Source of the DNA: Clostridia bacterium
Lineage (GTDB): Bacteria > Bacillota > Clostridia > Christensenellales > UBA1242
NCBI GenBank assembly: GCA_017473795.1
Contig: JAFUJE010000026.1
Span: 1 to 10,077 of the forward strand
DNA length: 10,077 nt
Direction: 5' to 3'
In this document: positions 1 to 6,319 of the stretch, piece after piece
Layout of the letters: every line of letters begins with the position of its first letter
Numbering within the stretch: position 1 is the stretch's first letter
The notes under the pieces: generated by a model
Database searches by the model: none
What the model was told of the DNA's origin: nothing
The model's input: the letters and a program-made list of their open reading frames with translations, nothing else
Position numbers and translations under genes: made by a program

Positions 1-53
1 CTCCTTGTTAAAATTCTTAATTCAATATAACTGGCTTCACTGCCAAAAGTCAA
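1..53 (-). promoter_or_regulatory. Promoter and ribosome binding site for a leftward gene that starts outside the window
   Basis: Reading the minus strand, TTGACT (48-53) is followed after 18 bases by TATATT (24-29), a good sigma-A-like -35/-10 pair. The leader then ends in CAAGGAG (1-7), a strong Shine-Dalgarno, so the start codon of the next gene should lie just left of position 1. The spacer contains a small inverted repeat, TGGC-N6-GCCA (32-45), which could be chance. The -35 surroundings match those of the promoter at 9415-9444. Confidence 0.6.
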
Positions 54-95
54 TATCCAACCGATTTTTTCTCAGTAATCTTTAATGATAAGTAA

Positions 96-374
96 TTATT
101 TTTCCCAAGAGTCGTCTTTACAATGCTTATCACGCATGCTGGCTTCATGAAAACTTTGATTAACTAAGTTAGACAACTTACCCGAAAAAGCAGCAACTAT
201 TTCGTCATCGAATTCCGATGCTGCGGCAACCAAATCTTCATAACCCCTTCTTGCAAGATAGATTTGCTTTCGTTTTTTCTTCAGTGTCGTACTTCTCATT
301 AACTCGTCTTGTTCTTTCTTTCTTTTATTATTGTAAATTTCCCTTTTCGTGTTGATATTGCAATCAGTTCCCAT
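96..374 (-). CDS. Small hypothetical basic/charged protein, 92 residues
   Basis: I do not recognise this protein. The start at 374 is chosen because a purine-rich GAAGGAAGGAAAG stretch ends three bases before that ATG. An in-frame ATG at 392 would add six residues but would place this ribosome binding site inside the coding region. The first half is very basic (Lys/Arg clusters around residues 10-38, including KKKRK) and reads as a hydrophilic, probably helical segment. The second half is acidic to neutral, with a motif YEDLVAAASEFDDE, and the tail ends DDSWEK. There is no membrane segment or signal peptide. It is followed by the promoter of the next leftward gene, and it has its own promoter at 399-426, so it is probably monocistronic. 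It could be a nucleic-acid-associated small protein, but that rests only on charge. The weakest point is that no family supports it. Confidence 0.55.
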   Translation of the reverse strand: MGTDCNINTKREIYNNKRKKEQDELMRSTTLKKKRKQIYLARRGYEDLVAAASEFDDEIVAAFSGKLSNLVNQSFHEASMRDKHCKDDSWEK

Positions 375-398
375 AATCTTTCCTTCCTTCATTTTTTA

Positions 399-426
399 AT
401 TTTAACATGAAAACACGAATAGTCAA
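399..426 (-). promoter_or_regulatory. Promoter of the small basic protein gene
   Basis: On the minus strand, TTGACT (421-426), a 16-base spacer and TAAAAT (399-404) form a promoter. TG at one base upstream of the -10 adds an extended -10 element. The predicted transcript start falls at about 392, giving an 18-base leader to the start codon at 374. The -35 lies only about ten bases past the tsaB stop codon, with no terminator between them, so read-through from tsaB is possible. Confidence 0.6.
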
Positions 427-436
427 TACCGCCGGA

Positions 437-808
437 TTATTTTTTAACAATAAATTCGCCGTTATAAAAAGGTTGTAATGCAAAAGGACTGACAGTCTCA
501 CCGGCTCGGTATTTACGCATGGCTTCGTCAACATCTAAACGTTCGGTCAAAGCAATTACCGGAATATTTTGCGCATAAGCAAACGCTTTTGCCACCGCAA
601 GCCCGACACGAATTCCCGTCCAAGAACCCGGTCCCGTAACAACCGCCACCGCATCAAACTGTGGAACACCTAACTCACGAATTAAGCGGTTAATGTTTTT
701 ATCATGCTGACGTTGTTCATCACAAGTTTTGGTTTGCGTAATCACGCCATCCACCGCCAAAGCTACCACCAACTGTGTTTGGGTACTATCCAGCAATAAT
801 AAATTCAC
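437..808 (-). CDS. tsaB: tRNA threonylcarbamoyladenosine biosynthesis protein TsaB, very short form
   Basis: TsaB is an inactive ASKHA-fold partner that binds TsaD and, with TsaE, supports t6A formation at position 37 of ANN-decoding tRNAs in the cytoplasm. The start is a GTG at 808, because AAGGAGG (818-824) sits nine bases upstream; longer in-frame extensions up to 904 have no family similarity and run through tsaE. The N-terminal strand (NLLLLDST, residues 2-9), H35 in the first helix region, and TGPGSWTGIRVGL (58-70) match the family's GPGSFTGLRIGL signature, followed by PVIAL. The protein is only 123 residues, whereas E. coli TsaB is about 230. It stops just after the strand LQPFYNGEF, so the C-terminal lobe is missing. 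The reading frame is clean and no displaced C-terminal part is visible before the next gene. It overlaps the end of tsaE by 23 bases, so translation is probably coupled. Confidence 0.88.
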   Translation of the reverse strand: MNLLLLDSTQTQLVVALAVDGVITQTKTCDEQRQHDKNINRLIRELGVPQFDAVAVVTGPGSWTGIRVGLAVAKAFAYAQNIPVIALTERLDVDEAMRKYRAGETVSPFALQPFYNGEFIVKK

Positions 809-1190
809 GGTTGCCGTCCTCCTTGATTTTAATTGTAATATGGATTGCTCCGGGTAATTGTAAGTCATTCGGCCACTCGATAAAAACATAATTACCGGGC
901 ACACATAAATCGGCTAAGCCCGTCCCCTGCATCACGGCGTCCCAAGTCTGGTGCTCGTTTTCCCATAAACGGTATAAATCAGCATGAAAGATATTTTCCG
1001 CATACTGATTAATAATGGTATAGGTCGGACTGGCCGGTAAAGCCTCTGGGCATAAAATCCGCACAATATCACCGACCAAAGTCGTTTTACCGGCACCCAT
1101 TTCCCCATGCAATAAAACAATTCCCCCGTTACTGTGTTGCAGACGGTGGGCAATTTTGCGGGCTAACGTTTGGGTCGCACGACGATTCAT
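786..1190 (-). CDS. tsaE: tRNA t6A biosynthesis ATPase TsaE
   Basis: TsaE is the P-loop ATPase that regulates the TsaB-TsaD complex in t6A synthesis. The 134-residue length is close to the usual 140-160. The N-terminal helix (ATQTLARKIAHRL, residues 5-17) leads to strand IVLLHG and the Walker A motif GEMGAGKTT (29-37). The family's SPTY motif is at 54-57, HADLYRL at 69-75 carries the conserved aspartate (D71), and FIEWP (103-107) is the Walker-B-like strand. The ATG at 1190 is needed to keep the family's first helix. There is no Shine-Dalgarno in front of it, but an extended -10 box lies five bases upstream. The upstream membrane gene overlaps its first 62 bases, and its own end overlaps tsaB by 23 bases. 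Family assignment is secure. Confidence 0.95.
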   Translation of the reverse strand: MNRRATQTLARKIAHRLQHSNGGIVLLHGEMGAGKTTLVGDIVRILCPEALPASPTYTIINQYAENIFHADLYRLWENEHQTWDAVMQGTGLADLCVPGNYVFIEWPNDLQLPGAIHITIKIKEDGNREFIIAG

Positions 1191-1620
1191 GCTTGATTAT
1201 ATCAGTTTTTGTCGGCGGTGCAAAGCGACTAATCGCTGCTAAACTAAAAACGATACAAGCAACCACAATGTAATAGATTTGAAATTTGACTACATAACTG
1301 GTCAACAATAATATTATTCCGGCAAAAACCAACCCCTTAGTCCGTTCACGAGCAAAAGCCCGGCGCCATAAATCACGCAAGACAATCCGCCAATTCCGAC
1401 GTGGTTTTTTGGGTGTATTTTTTAACGCTTGCCAAAATTTACGTCCCGCAGTTAACTCGTAAATCAGGTTAATTCCGACCGCCAAAAGCAACGCCCAAAA
1501 CCACTGACGCAACAATAAATCCAATGCCACGAAGATAAAAAAACCACGCACAAAAATATTTGTTAAATAAGCTGTACTTTTCACAAATTTATTATTGACA
1601 ATGCGTGCTGTAAATTGCAT
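1129..1620 (-). CDS. Hypothetical four-helix membrane protein
   Basis: I do not recognise a family. The 163-residue sequence shows two hydrophobic hairpins: helices at about residues 24-37 and 40-56 (FFIFVALDLLL, WFWALLLAVGI), then a strongly basic stretch at about 59-93 (KKPRRNWR, RRAFARERTK) expected to be cytoplasmic, then helices at about 96-110 and 113-130. The C-terminal 30 residues are hydrophilic with two cysteines (SSCDP, NCPP). They lie in the region that overlaps tsaE, so their sequence may be constrained by that gene. The start at 1620 has only a weak ribosome binding site (GAG about seven bases upstream). The gene is first in a leftward cluster with tsaE and tsaB. No clear promoter is visible in front of it, and its first codons contain the promoter of the divergent pot operon. 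A small membrane component of cell-envelope function is possible but not shown. Confidence 0.7.
   Translation of the reverse strand: MQFTARIVNNKFVKSTAYLTNIFVRGFFIFVALDLLLRQWFWALLLAVGINLIYELTAGRKFWQALKNTPKKPRRNWRIVLRDLWRRAFARERTKGLVFAGIILLLTSYVVKFQIYYIVVACIVFSLAAISRFAPPTKTDIIKHESSCDPNVSPQNCPPSATQ
1196..1223 (-). promoter_or_regulatory. Internal promoter directly before tsaE
   Basis: On the minus strand, a perfect TATAAT (1196-1201) is preceded by TG at the extended -10 position. A weak -35 (TTGCAC, 1218-1223) lies 16 bases upstream. Only five bases separate the -10 from the tsaE ATG at 1190, so transcription would begin at the start codon itself. The element lies inside the 3' end of the membrane protein gene. 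Confidence 0.5.
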
Positions 1621-1623
1621 AAT
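1595..1623 (+). promoter_or_regulatory. Promoter of the potA-potB-potCD operon
   Basis: TTGACA (1595-1600), a 17-base spacer and CATAAT (1618-1623) give a near-consensus sigma-A promoter. The predicted start is at about 1630, which leaves a leader of roughly 54 bases before the potA GTG. The whole element lies within the first codons of the divergent membrane protein gene, and the -10 overlaps that gene's start codon (1618-1620). Confidence 0.75.
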
Positions 1624-1664
1624 AACTCAATTTTTAAAGCCAAAAAACGGCAAAAATTTTAATA

Positions 1665-1674
1665 AAAGGTAGGG
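1665..1674 (+). promoter_or_regulatory. Ribosome binding site that fixes the potA GTG start
   Basis: AAAGGTAGGG ends nine bases before the GTG at 1684, the normal spacing. An ATG at 1679 is only four bases away and out of frame; it opens a 13-codon frame ending with TAA at 1718-1720. The GTG is therefore the likely potA start, and the ATG could at most compete for ribosomes. Confidence 0.7.
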
Positions 1675-1683
1675 TTTTATGCA

Positions 1684-3114
1684 GTGGCAAAATTCACAGG
1701 AGAAAAAATTATCGAACTAAAAAACGTCGTAAAAATCTACGACAAGGAAAAGGCCGTAGATGACGTTTCCTTATCCATTAAAAAAGGAGATTTCGTGACC
1801 ATCTTGGGTCCGTCCGGTTGTGGTAAAACCACCATCTTACGTATGATTGCGGGTTTTGAACAACCAACCGAGGGTGCAATTTATTTGGAAGGTACGGACG
1901 TTACCAAAGTACCACCGTACAAACGTAACATTAATACCGTCTTCCAAAAATACGCTTTATTTCCACACTTAAACGTTTTTAACAACATCGCTTACGGCTT
2001 GAAATTAAAGACCGTTCCCGATGCAACTGCCAAAAAAGGCTATCGTTTACTCAGCCAAGAAGAAATCAAAGAAAAAGTCGACCGTGCTTTGCACTTAGTG
2101 GACTTAGCTGATTACGGTCACCGTGACATTGACAGTCTTTCCGGCGGACAACAACAACGTATCGCCATCGCTCGTGCGATTGTTAATGAACCCAAAGTTT
2201 TACTTTTGGACGAACCATTATCCGCACTTGATTTAAAGATGCGTAAAGAAATGCAAATTGAGTTACGTCGTTTGCACAAAGAATTGGGGATTACCTTTAT
2301 TTACGTTACCCATGACCAAGAAGAAGCCATGACTATGAGTGATACGATTGTAGTTATGCGTGATGGTCAAATCCAACAAATTGGTACCCCGAAGAAAATT
2401 TACGATGAACCCCAAAATGCTTACACCGCTGACTTTATCGGCGAAAGTAACATTATCTCGGGTAAAATGATTAAAGATAATTTGGTTGAATTCTTTGGAC
2501 ACCAATTTCCTTGCACGGATAAAGGCTTTAAACCTAACGAACCAGTTGATATTGTGGTCCGTCCTGAAGACATCAAAATTAATCCCCGTGAACCACAATT
2601 TGAAGGCACCGTCATGAACGTTGTTTTCAAAGGTACGTTCTATGATATTACCGTAGTTTTAGATAACTATGAATTGTCTGCCAAAAACACCAAATCATAT
2701 AATGTCGGCGACAAAATTATGATGAGCATTGCACCCGACGGCATTCACGTTATGCCGAAAGAAGCTATCACCAACGAATACAAAACCGAAATTGTTGGCG
2801 AAAATACCATCACTATCGGCGACGTAGATTTTGAGTTCACACCGACAGCAGGTGAAACATTTGCGAAAGGCGATAAAGTCATTGCAACCATCGACTTTGA
2901 TAAAATTGAATTAACCGACGACGAAAACGAAGGACAAATCAGCGGTAACATTACCGACATGATTTATAAGGGCAAATACTACCAAGTCAAAATTTGGCTG
3001 GATAATGATACGGCGTTAATCGTGGATACGCCGTACGACTGGAACACCGACGACCGTGTTGGTCTGGTCATCAAAAAAGAAGATATTAAGGTGCGCCACG
3101 ATGAAAAAGATTAA
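1684..3114 (+). CDS. potA: Spermidine/putrescine ABC importer, ATP-binding subunit PotA (extended C-terminus)
   Basis: PotA is the cytoplasmic ATPase that powers polyamine import through PotB/PotC. Walker A is GPSGCGKTT (residues 42-50), the Q-loop glutamine is Q88 (FQKYALFPHLNV), the ABC signature LSGGQQQR spans 152-159, Walker B is LLLDEP (173-178), the D-loop SALD follows, and the switch histidine is H210 (VTHDQEEA). The pattern matches the PotA/CUT-type subfamily. At 476 residues it is about 100 longer than E. coli PotA. The extra length comes from a repeated C-terminal TOBE-like unit: FKGTFYDITVVLDN (315-328) is echoed by YKGKYYQVKIWLDN (428-441), and RPEDIKI (293-299) by a diverged copy near 404-410, with KKEDIKV at the very end. 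The start is a GTG, fixed by the ribosome binding site at 1665-1674. It is the first gene of the operon and overlaps potB by 14 bases. Confidence 0.95.
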   Translation: MAKFTGEKIIELKNVVKIYDKEKAVDDVSLSIKKGDFVTILGPSGCGKTTILRMIAGFEQPTEGAIYLEGTDVTKVPPYKRNINTVFQKYALFPHLNVFNNIAYGLKLKTVPDATAKKGYRLLSQEEIKEKVDRALHLVDLADYGHRDIDSLSGGQQQRIAIARAIVNEPKVLLLDEPLSALDLKMRKEMQIELRRLHKELGITFIYVTHDQEEAMTMSDTIVVMRDGQIQQIGTPKKIYDEPQNAYTADFIGESNIISGKMIKDNLVEFFGHQFPCTDKGFKPNEPVDIVVRPEDIKINPREPQFEGTVMNVVFKGTFYDITVVLDNYELSAKNTKSYNVGDKIMMSIAPDGIHVMPKEAITNEYKTEIVGENTITIGDVDFEFTPTAGETFAKGDKVIATIDFDKIELTDDENEGQISGNITDMIYKGKYYQVKIWLDNDTALIVDTPYDWNTDDRVGLVIKKEDIKVRHDEKD

Positions 3115-3898
3115 TTTTAATACACGCAGTCTCTTTGCCCTCCCTTACGTCATTTATATGTTTATTTTTGTGGTCGTTCCGTTGTTTATGCTGTTCGGCT
3201 TTGCGTTCTTCGGGGAAAATGGTTTTTCTTTGGACGAAGCCACCGCTTTCTTTACCGACTGTAGTCAATGGGCCACGATCGGCCGCAGTCTTCGTATTGC
3301 TTTAACCGCCGCTTTGTCATGTATTTTAATTGGTTTCCCTTTAGCCTACATCATTGCGAAAATTCGTTCCAAAACTGTGCAATACATGATTCTTATGGCT
3401 TTGGTCGCACCAATGTGGATTAACGGTTTATTGCGTACTATCGCCTTAAAAGAATTATCAACCATGATTAACTTTGAAGCCGGCGAAACCTTGTTAACCT
3501 TAGGTTTAATTATTGATTATTTACCATTTATGTTAATGCCGATTTATTTGGTGATTACCGGGATTCCTAAATCTTATTTGGAAGTTAGTGCCGACTTGGG
3601 CGCTTCCCCAATGGTAACTTTCTTTAAAGTTGTTTTGCCATTGTCAATGTCCGGAATTATCAGCGGTTTCTTAATGGTTTTCACACCTGCTGTATCGACA
3701 TATTACATGAGCGAATACTTAGGCAACCAAAGCACCTTCATGATTGGCGAACAGTTAAATATTATGTTCACTAAAGACAATAAGTCGGGTGCCGCCGTGA
3801 TTGCGTTAGTATTGTTAGCCTTAGTCGGCTTATCCGTCTTCATTGCCAACTGCGTTTCCCGCATCGGCAACAATAAAAAACAAGGAGGTCTTGCGTAA
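3101..3898 (+). CDS. potB: Spermidine/putrescine ABC importer permease PotB
   Basis: This is one of the two membrane permeases of the polyamine importer. The ATG at 3101 is chosen because AAGGTG (3088-3093) lies seven bases upstream and the protein then begins MKKINF directly before the first helix; an upstream in-frame extension to 3056 would run deeper into potA. The 265 residues match the family length (E. coli about 275). About six membrane helices are visible, beginning at residues 12-35 (LPYVIYMFIFVVVPLF). The LLRT motif follows the third helix. The EAA loop that contacts PotA reads EVSADLGASPMVTFFKVVLP, with the conserved glycine and the LP ending. The last helix (AALVLLALVGL type) ends in a basic tail. 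Translational coupling with potA (14-base overlap) and potCD (TAATG) is likely. Confidence 0.94.
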   Translation: MKKINFNTRSLFALPYVIYMFIFVVVPLFMLFGFAFFGENGFSLDEATAFFTDCSQWATIGRSLRIALTAALSCILIGFPLAYIIAKIRSKTVQYMILMALVAPMWINGLLRTIALKELSTMINFEAGETLLTLGLIIDYLPFMLMPIYLVITGIPKSYLEVSADLGASPMVTFFKVVLPLSMSGIISGFLMVFTPAVSTYYMSEYLGNQSTFMIGEQLNIMFTKDNKSGAAVIALVLLALVGLSVFIANCVSRIGNNKKQGGLA

Positions 3899-6186
3899 TG
3901 GGTTTGACTTTTGTTTTCTTGATTATGGCAATCATTTATTTGCCAATTCTCTTACTTGTCTTCTTATCATTCAGTGACGGTTTAGATTTTTACGTTCAAT
4001 TATTTACCACCTCCGAATATATGTCGGCTGTTGGGAATACTTTGTTAATTGCGGTCGTTGCTTCTGTGATTGCAACCATTATTGCCGCTATGGCAGCCAC
4101 CGGTATCTTGTATATGGGCAAACGTACCCGTGCCGTCACCATGGCAGTGAACCAATTACCCGTTATCAACGCCGACATCGTCACTTCGTTTAGTTTGGTG
4201 CTGTTATTCGTGAGTGTTGGTTTAGCCAACTTTGGTTTGTTAAAATTATTATTAGCCCACATCTTAATTGCTTTGCCATTCTGCTTGTTAACCATTTTAC
4301 CCAAAATGCGTCAGTTAGATGCGAACTTAATCGACGCCGCCTTGGATTTGGGCGCTTCCCCGTTCAAAGCCTTTACCAGCGTGATTATTCCACAACTAGT
4401 TCCCGCTATGTTACAAGCCTTTTTATTAGGTTTCACCTTGTCTTTAGACGACTTCGTAATTACCCAATACAATAACAGCGGTGTCCCCACCATTTCTACC
4501 GTTATCTACGGTGCTATCAGTCGTCGTGACATTCCGGACGCTTTCAAAGCTTTAACCACCATTATCTTCATTGTAATTTTAATTGTTTTGGTCGTAATGA
4601 ACTTAAACGCTGCCCGTGTCCGTAAAGGTATCAAAATCAACCGCAAATTAGTCGCAGGTATTTTAGCAGGTATTTTATTATTAACCGGAGCCGGTGTCAT
4701 TCCAGTTATTATCAATAACTTAACGCCACGTAGCATGGTTTTGAAAGTTTACAACTGGGAAGATTATATCGAAACCGAATTACTTGACGAATTTACCGAT
4801 TCCTACCGTGAACAATTAGCCAAACAAGGCGTGCCTAACGCTGATAAATTCCGTATTGAATATCATACCTTTGCCGACAACGAAGAATTGTACAGTAAAA
4901 TTAACACTCAACACGCCGACTACGATTTAATTTTCCCTTCCGAATATATGGTTGAAAAAATGGCACAAGACGGTTTATTGCAAACAATTGATATGACCCG
5001 TATTTCCGACGAAGTCGAATTGGACCAAAGTATCCTCGACCGTACCAAACCTTTCACTGATGTCTACGATGCTAATAATAACCTTGTCGCTAATCAAGTT
5101 TGGGCAATTCCTTACATGATTGGTACCTTGGGCATCATGTATGACACCCGTGTCATTGAAAAAATGGCTGACGAAACCAAAATAGACTTGGATAAATTTG
5201 AAACATTATTAACCCAATACGGTTTCGGCGTCTTGTTCGGCGAAGGTGGCACAACCGCTTACGAAGGCCGTATTACCATGAAGAAATCGGCCCGTGACTC
5301 CATTGCCATTGCTATGATTTACAGCGCCCAAAAAGACAACAACCCAAGTGGCGAAATTAAAAACGCCATTTACATGGACCAAACCGACGGAGCCGGTAAC
5401 TACGACAACCGTTTATTACAAAACATTATCAACATGAACGGCGACTACGACATTGAAGACGCCCGCAAAGTTTTAATGGAACAAATTATTACCATGGACC
5501 CAACCTACGAAAACGACAACGGTAAAAAATCATTCATGGACCCGAACGATGATAAATTTGCTTATGGTTTATTCTGGAGTTGCGACGCTGGCTTAGCCAT
5601 GTACGAATTAATGGAAGAAAGCGAAGACGGCGAAAATCCATTACGCTACTACGCACCCAACGGTACCAATTTGTGGACAGATAACTTTGCGATTCCGACT
5701 TATGCACAAAACACCGACGCTGCTTATGCGTTTATAAATTTCTTATTAGACGATGAAAACGCCGCCCGTAACATCGACTACGTTGGTAGCCAAATGGTAG
5801 CAGTGGGCGAAGCAATTGATGACTTAAAAGCCGATTACGAAGTACCAGACGACTTAGACAACAGTAGCGCAGACAATGTCGACGGAATTTTCAATCCAGA
5901 CATCAACTACGCTTGCACTGTGTTCCCGAATGCCGATAACGTCACTTACGCCGCCATTATGAAAAACTTTGACGCCCAAAAAGAAAAAGCCGTGAATACC
6001 TTAATCGTCGAAGTACAAAATAAAAACGCCCAACACACGGAAGACGCAGTCAACAGCGTTAACTGGTTCGGCATTATCATCATTGTCTTCGCCAGTGCCA
6101 GTCTGGCATGGTGGCTGATTTACAAATTAACACACCGTCGCCCCCGCCTGAAACCAGCCCCACTGCTACCAGAACACAAGGCATAA
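3898..6186 (+). CDS. potCD: Fused polyamine ABC importer permease PotC and substrate-binding protein PotD
   Basis: This 762-residue protein joins two normally separate subunits. Residues 1-240 are PotC: about six helices (first at 5-25) and an EAA loop at 145-166 (IDAALDLGASPFKAF...IIP), followed by LSLDDFVIT. A basic cytoplasmic segment (ARVRKGIKINRK) leads to a seventh helix (251-272), which takes the place of a signal peptide and lipobox. Residues 281-715 are PotD: VYNWEDYI (284-291), PSEYMVEKM (347-355), the ligand-pocket stretch VWAIPYMIGTLG (401-412), FWSCDAGLA (559-567) and LWTDNFAIP (592-600). An eighth helix follows at 722-743 (FGIIIIVFASASLAWWL), with a basic tail (THRRPRLKP). The binding domain would thus face outward, held at both ends. 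Start ATG 3898 overlaps the potB stop (TAATG), with AAGGAGG (3882-3888) nine bases upstream. One intact reading frame argues against a sequencing artefact. Confidence 0.93.
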   Translation: MGLTFVFLIMAIIYLPILLLVFLSFSDGLDFYVQLFTTSEYMSAVGNTLLIAVVASVIATIIAAMAATGILYMGKRTRAVTMAVNQLPVINADIVTSFSLVLLFVSVGLANFGLLKLLLAHILIALPFCLLTILPKMRQLDANLIDAALDLGASPFKAFTSVIIPQLVPAMLQAFLLGFTLSLDDFVITQYNNSGVPTISTVIYGAISRRDIPDAFKALTTIIFIVILIVLVVMNLNAARVRKGIKINRKLVAGILAGILLLTGAGVIPVIINNLTPRSMVLKVYNWEDYIETELLDEFTDSYREQLAKQGVPNADKFRIEYHTFADNEELYSKINTQHADYDLIFPSEYMVEKMAQDGLLQTIDMTRISDEVELDQSILDRTKPFTDVYDANNNLVANQVWAIPYMIGTLGIMYDTRVIEKMADETKIDLDKFETLLTQYGFGVLFGEGGTTAYEGRITMKKSARDSIAIAMIYSAQKDNNPSGEIKNAIYMDQTDGAGNYDNRLLQNIINMNGDYDIEDARKVLMEQIITMDPTYENDNGKKSFMDPNDDKFAYGLFWSCDAGLAMYELMEESEDGENPLRYYAPNGTNLWTDNFAIPTYAQNTDAAYAFINFLLDDENAARNIDYVGSQMVAVGEAIDDLKADYEVPDDLDNSSADNVDGIFNPDINYACTVFPNADNVTYAAIMKNFDAQKEKAVNTLIVEVQNKNAQHTEDAVNSVNWFGIIIIVFASASLAWWLIYKLTHRRPRLKPAPLLPEHKA

Positions 6187-6193
6187 TTAAACA

Positions 6194-6224
6194 AAAAGGA
6201 CTCGCAATAACGGGTCTTTTTTTT
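6194..6224 (+). terminator. Rho-independent terminator of the pot operon
   Basis: AAAAGGACTCG (6194-6204) can pair with CGGGTCTTTTT (6211-6221) as an 11-base-pair stem with two G-U wobbles around the loop CAATAA. It is followed by a run of T to 6224. It starts eight bases after the potCD stop. Confidence 0.85.
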
Positions 6225-6230
6225 GTTGCT

Positions 6231-6258
6231 TTGACTTTTTTTAATTTTGTGTTATTTT
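6231..6258 (+). promoter_or_regulatory. Promoter of the MATE-kinase fusion gene
   Basis: TTGACT (6231-6236), a 16-base spacer and TATTTT (6253-6258) with an upstream TG (extended -10) form a plausible promoter. The transcript would start at about 6265, about 55 bases before the start codon at 6320. The -10 itself is only a 4/6 match. Confidence 0.5.
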
Positions 6259-6319
6259 GTTCAACAGAGTTTTCAAGGTACCTTTACTGAATAAAAAGAG
6301 TCCAATCAAAAGGAGACAT

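Noticed and set aside
809..904. A longer TsaB with 32 additional N-terminal residues
   Set aside because: The extension lies wholly within tsaE, has no family similarity and ignores the AAGGAGG nine bases before the GTG at 808.
1621..1683. A riboswitch or polyamine-sensing leader before potA
   Set aside because: The leader of about 54 bases is too short and too AT-rich, and the only inverted repeat (GCC...GGC at about 1639-1652) has three base pairs.
1679..1720. A 13-codon frame starting with ATG near the potA ribosome binding site
   Set aside because: The spacing to the ribosome binding site is too short (four bases) and the frame overlaps the potA start. It is kept only as a possible competitor of the GTG start, not as a gene.
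6108..6290. A 60-codon plus-strand frame spanning the end of potCD and its terminator
   Set aside because: It runs out of frame through the potCD tail, the terminator hairpin and the next promoter, and has no ribosome binding site.
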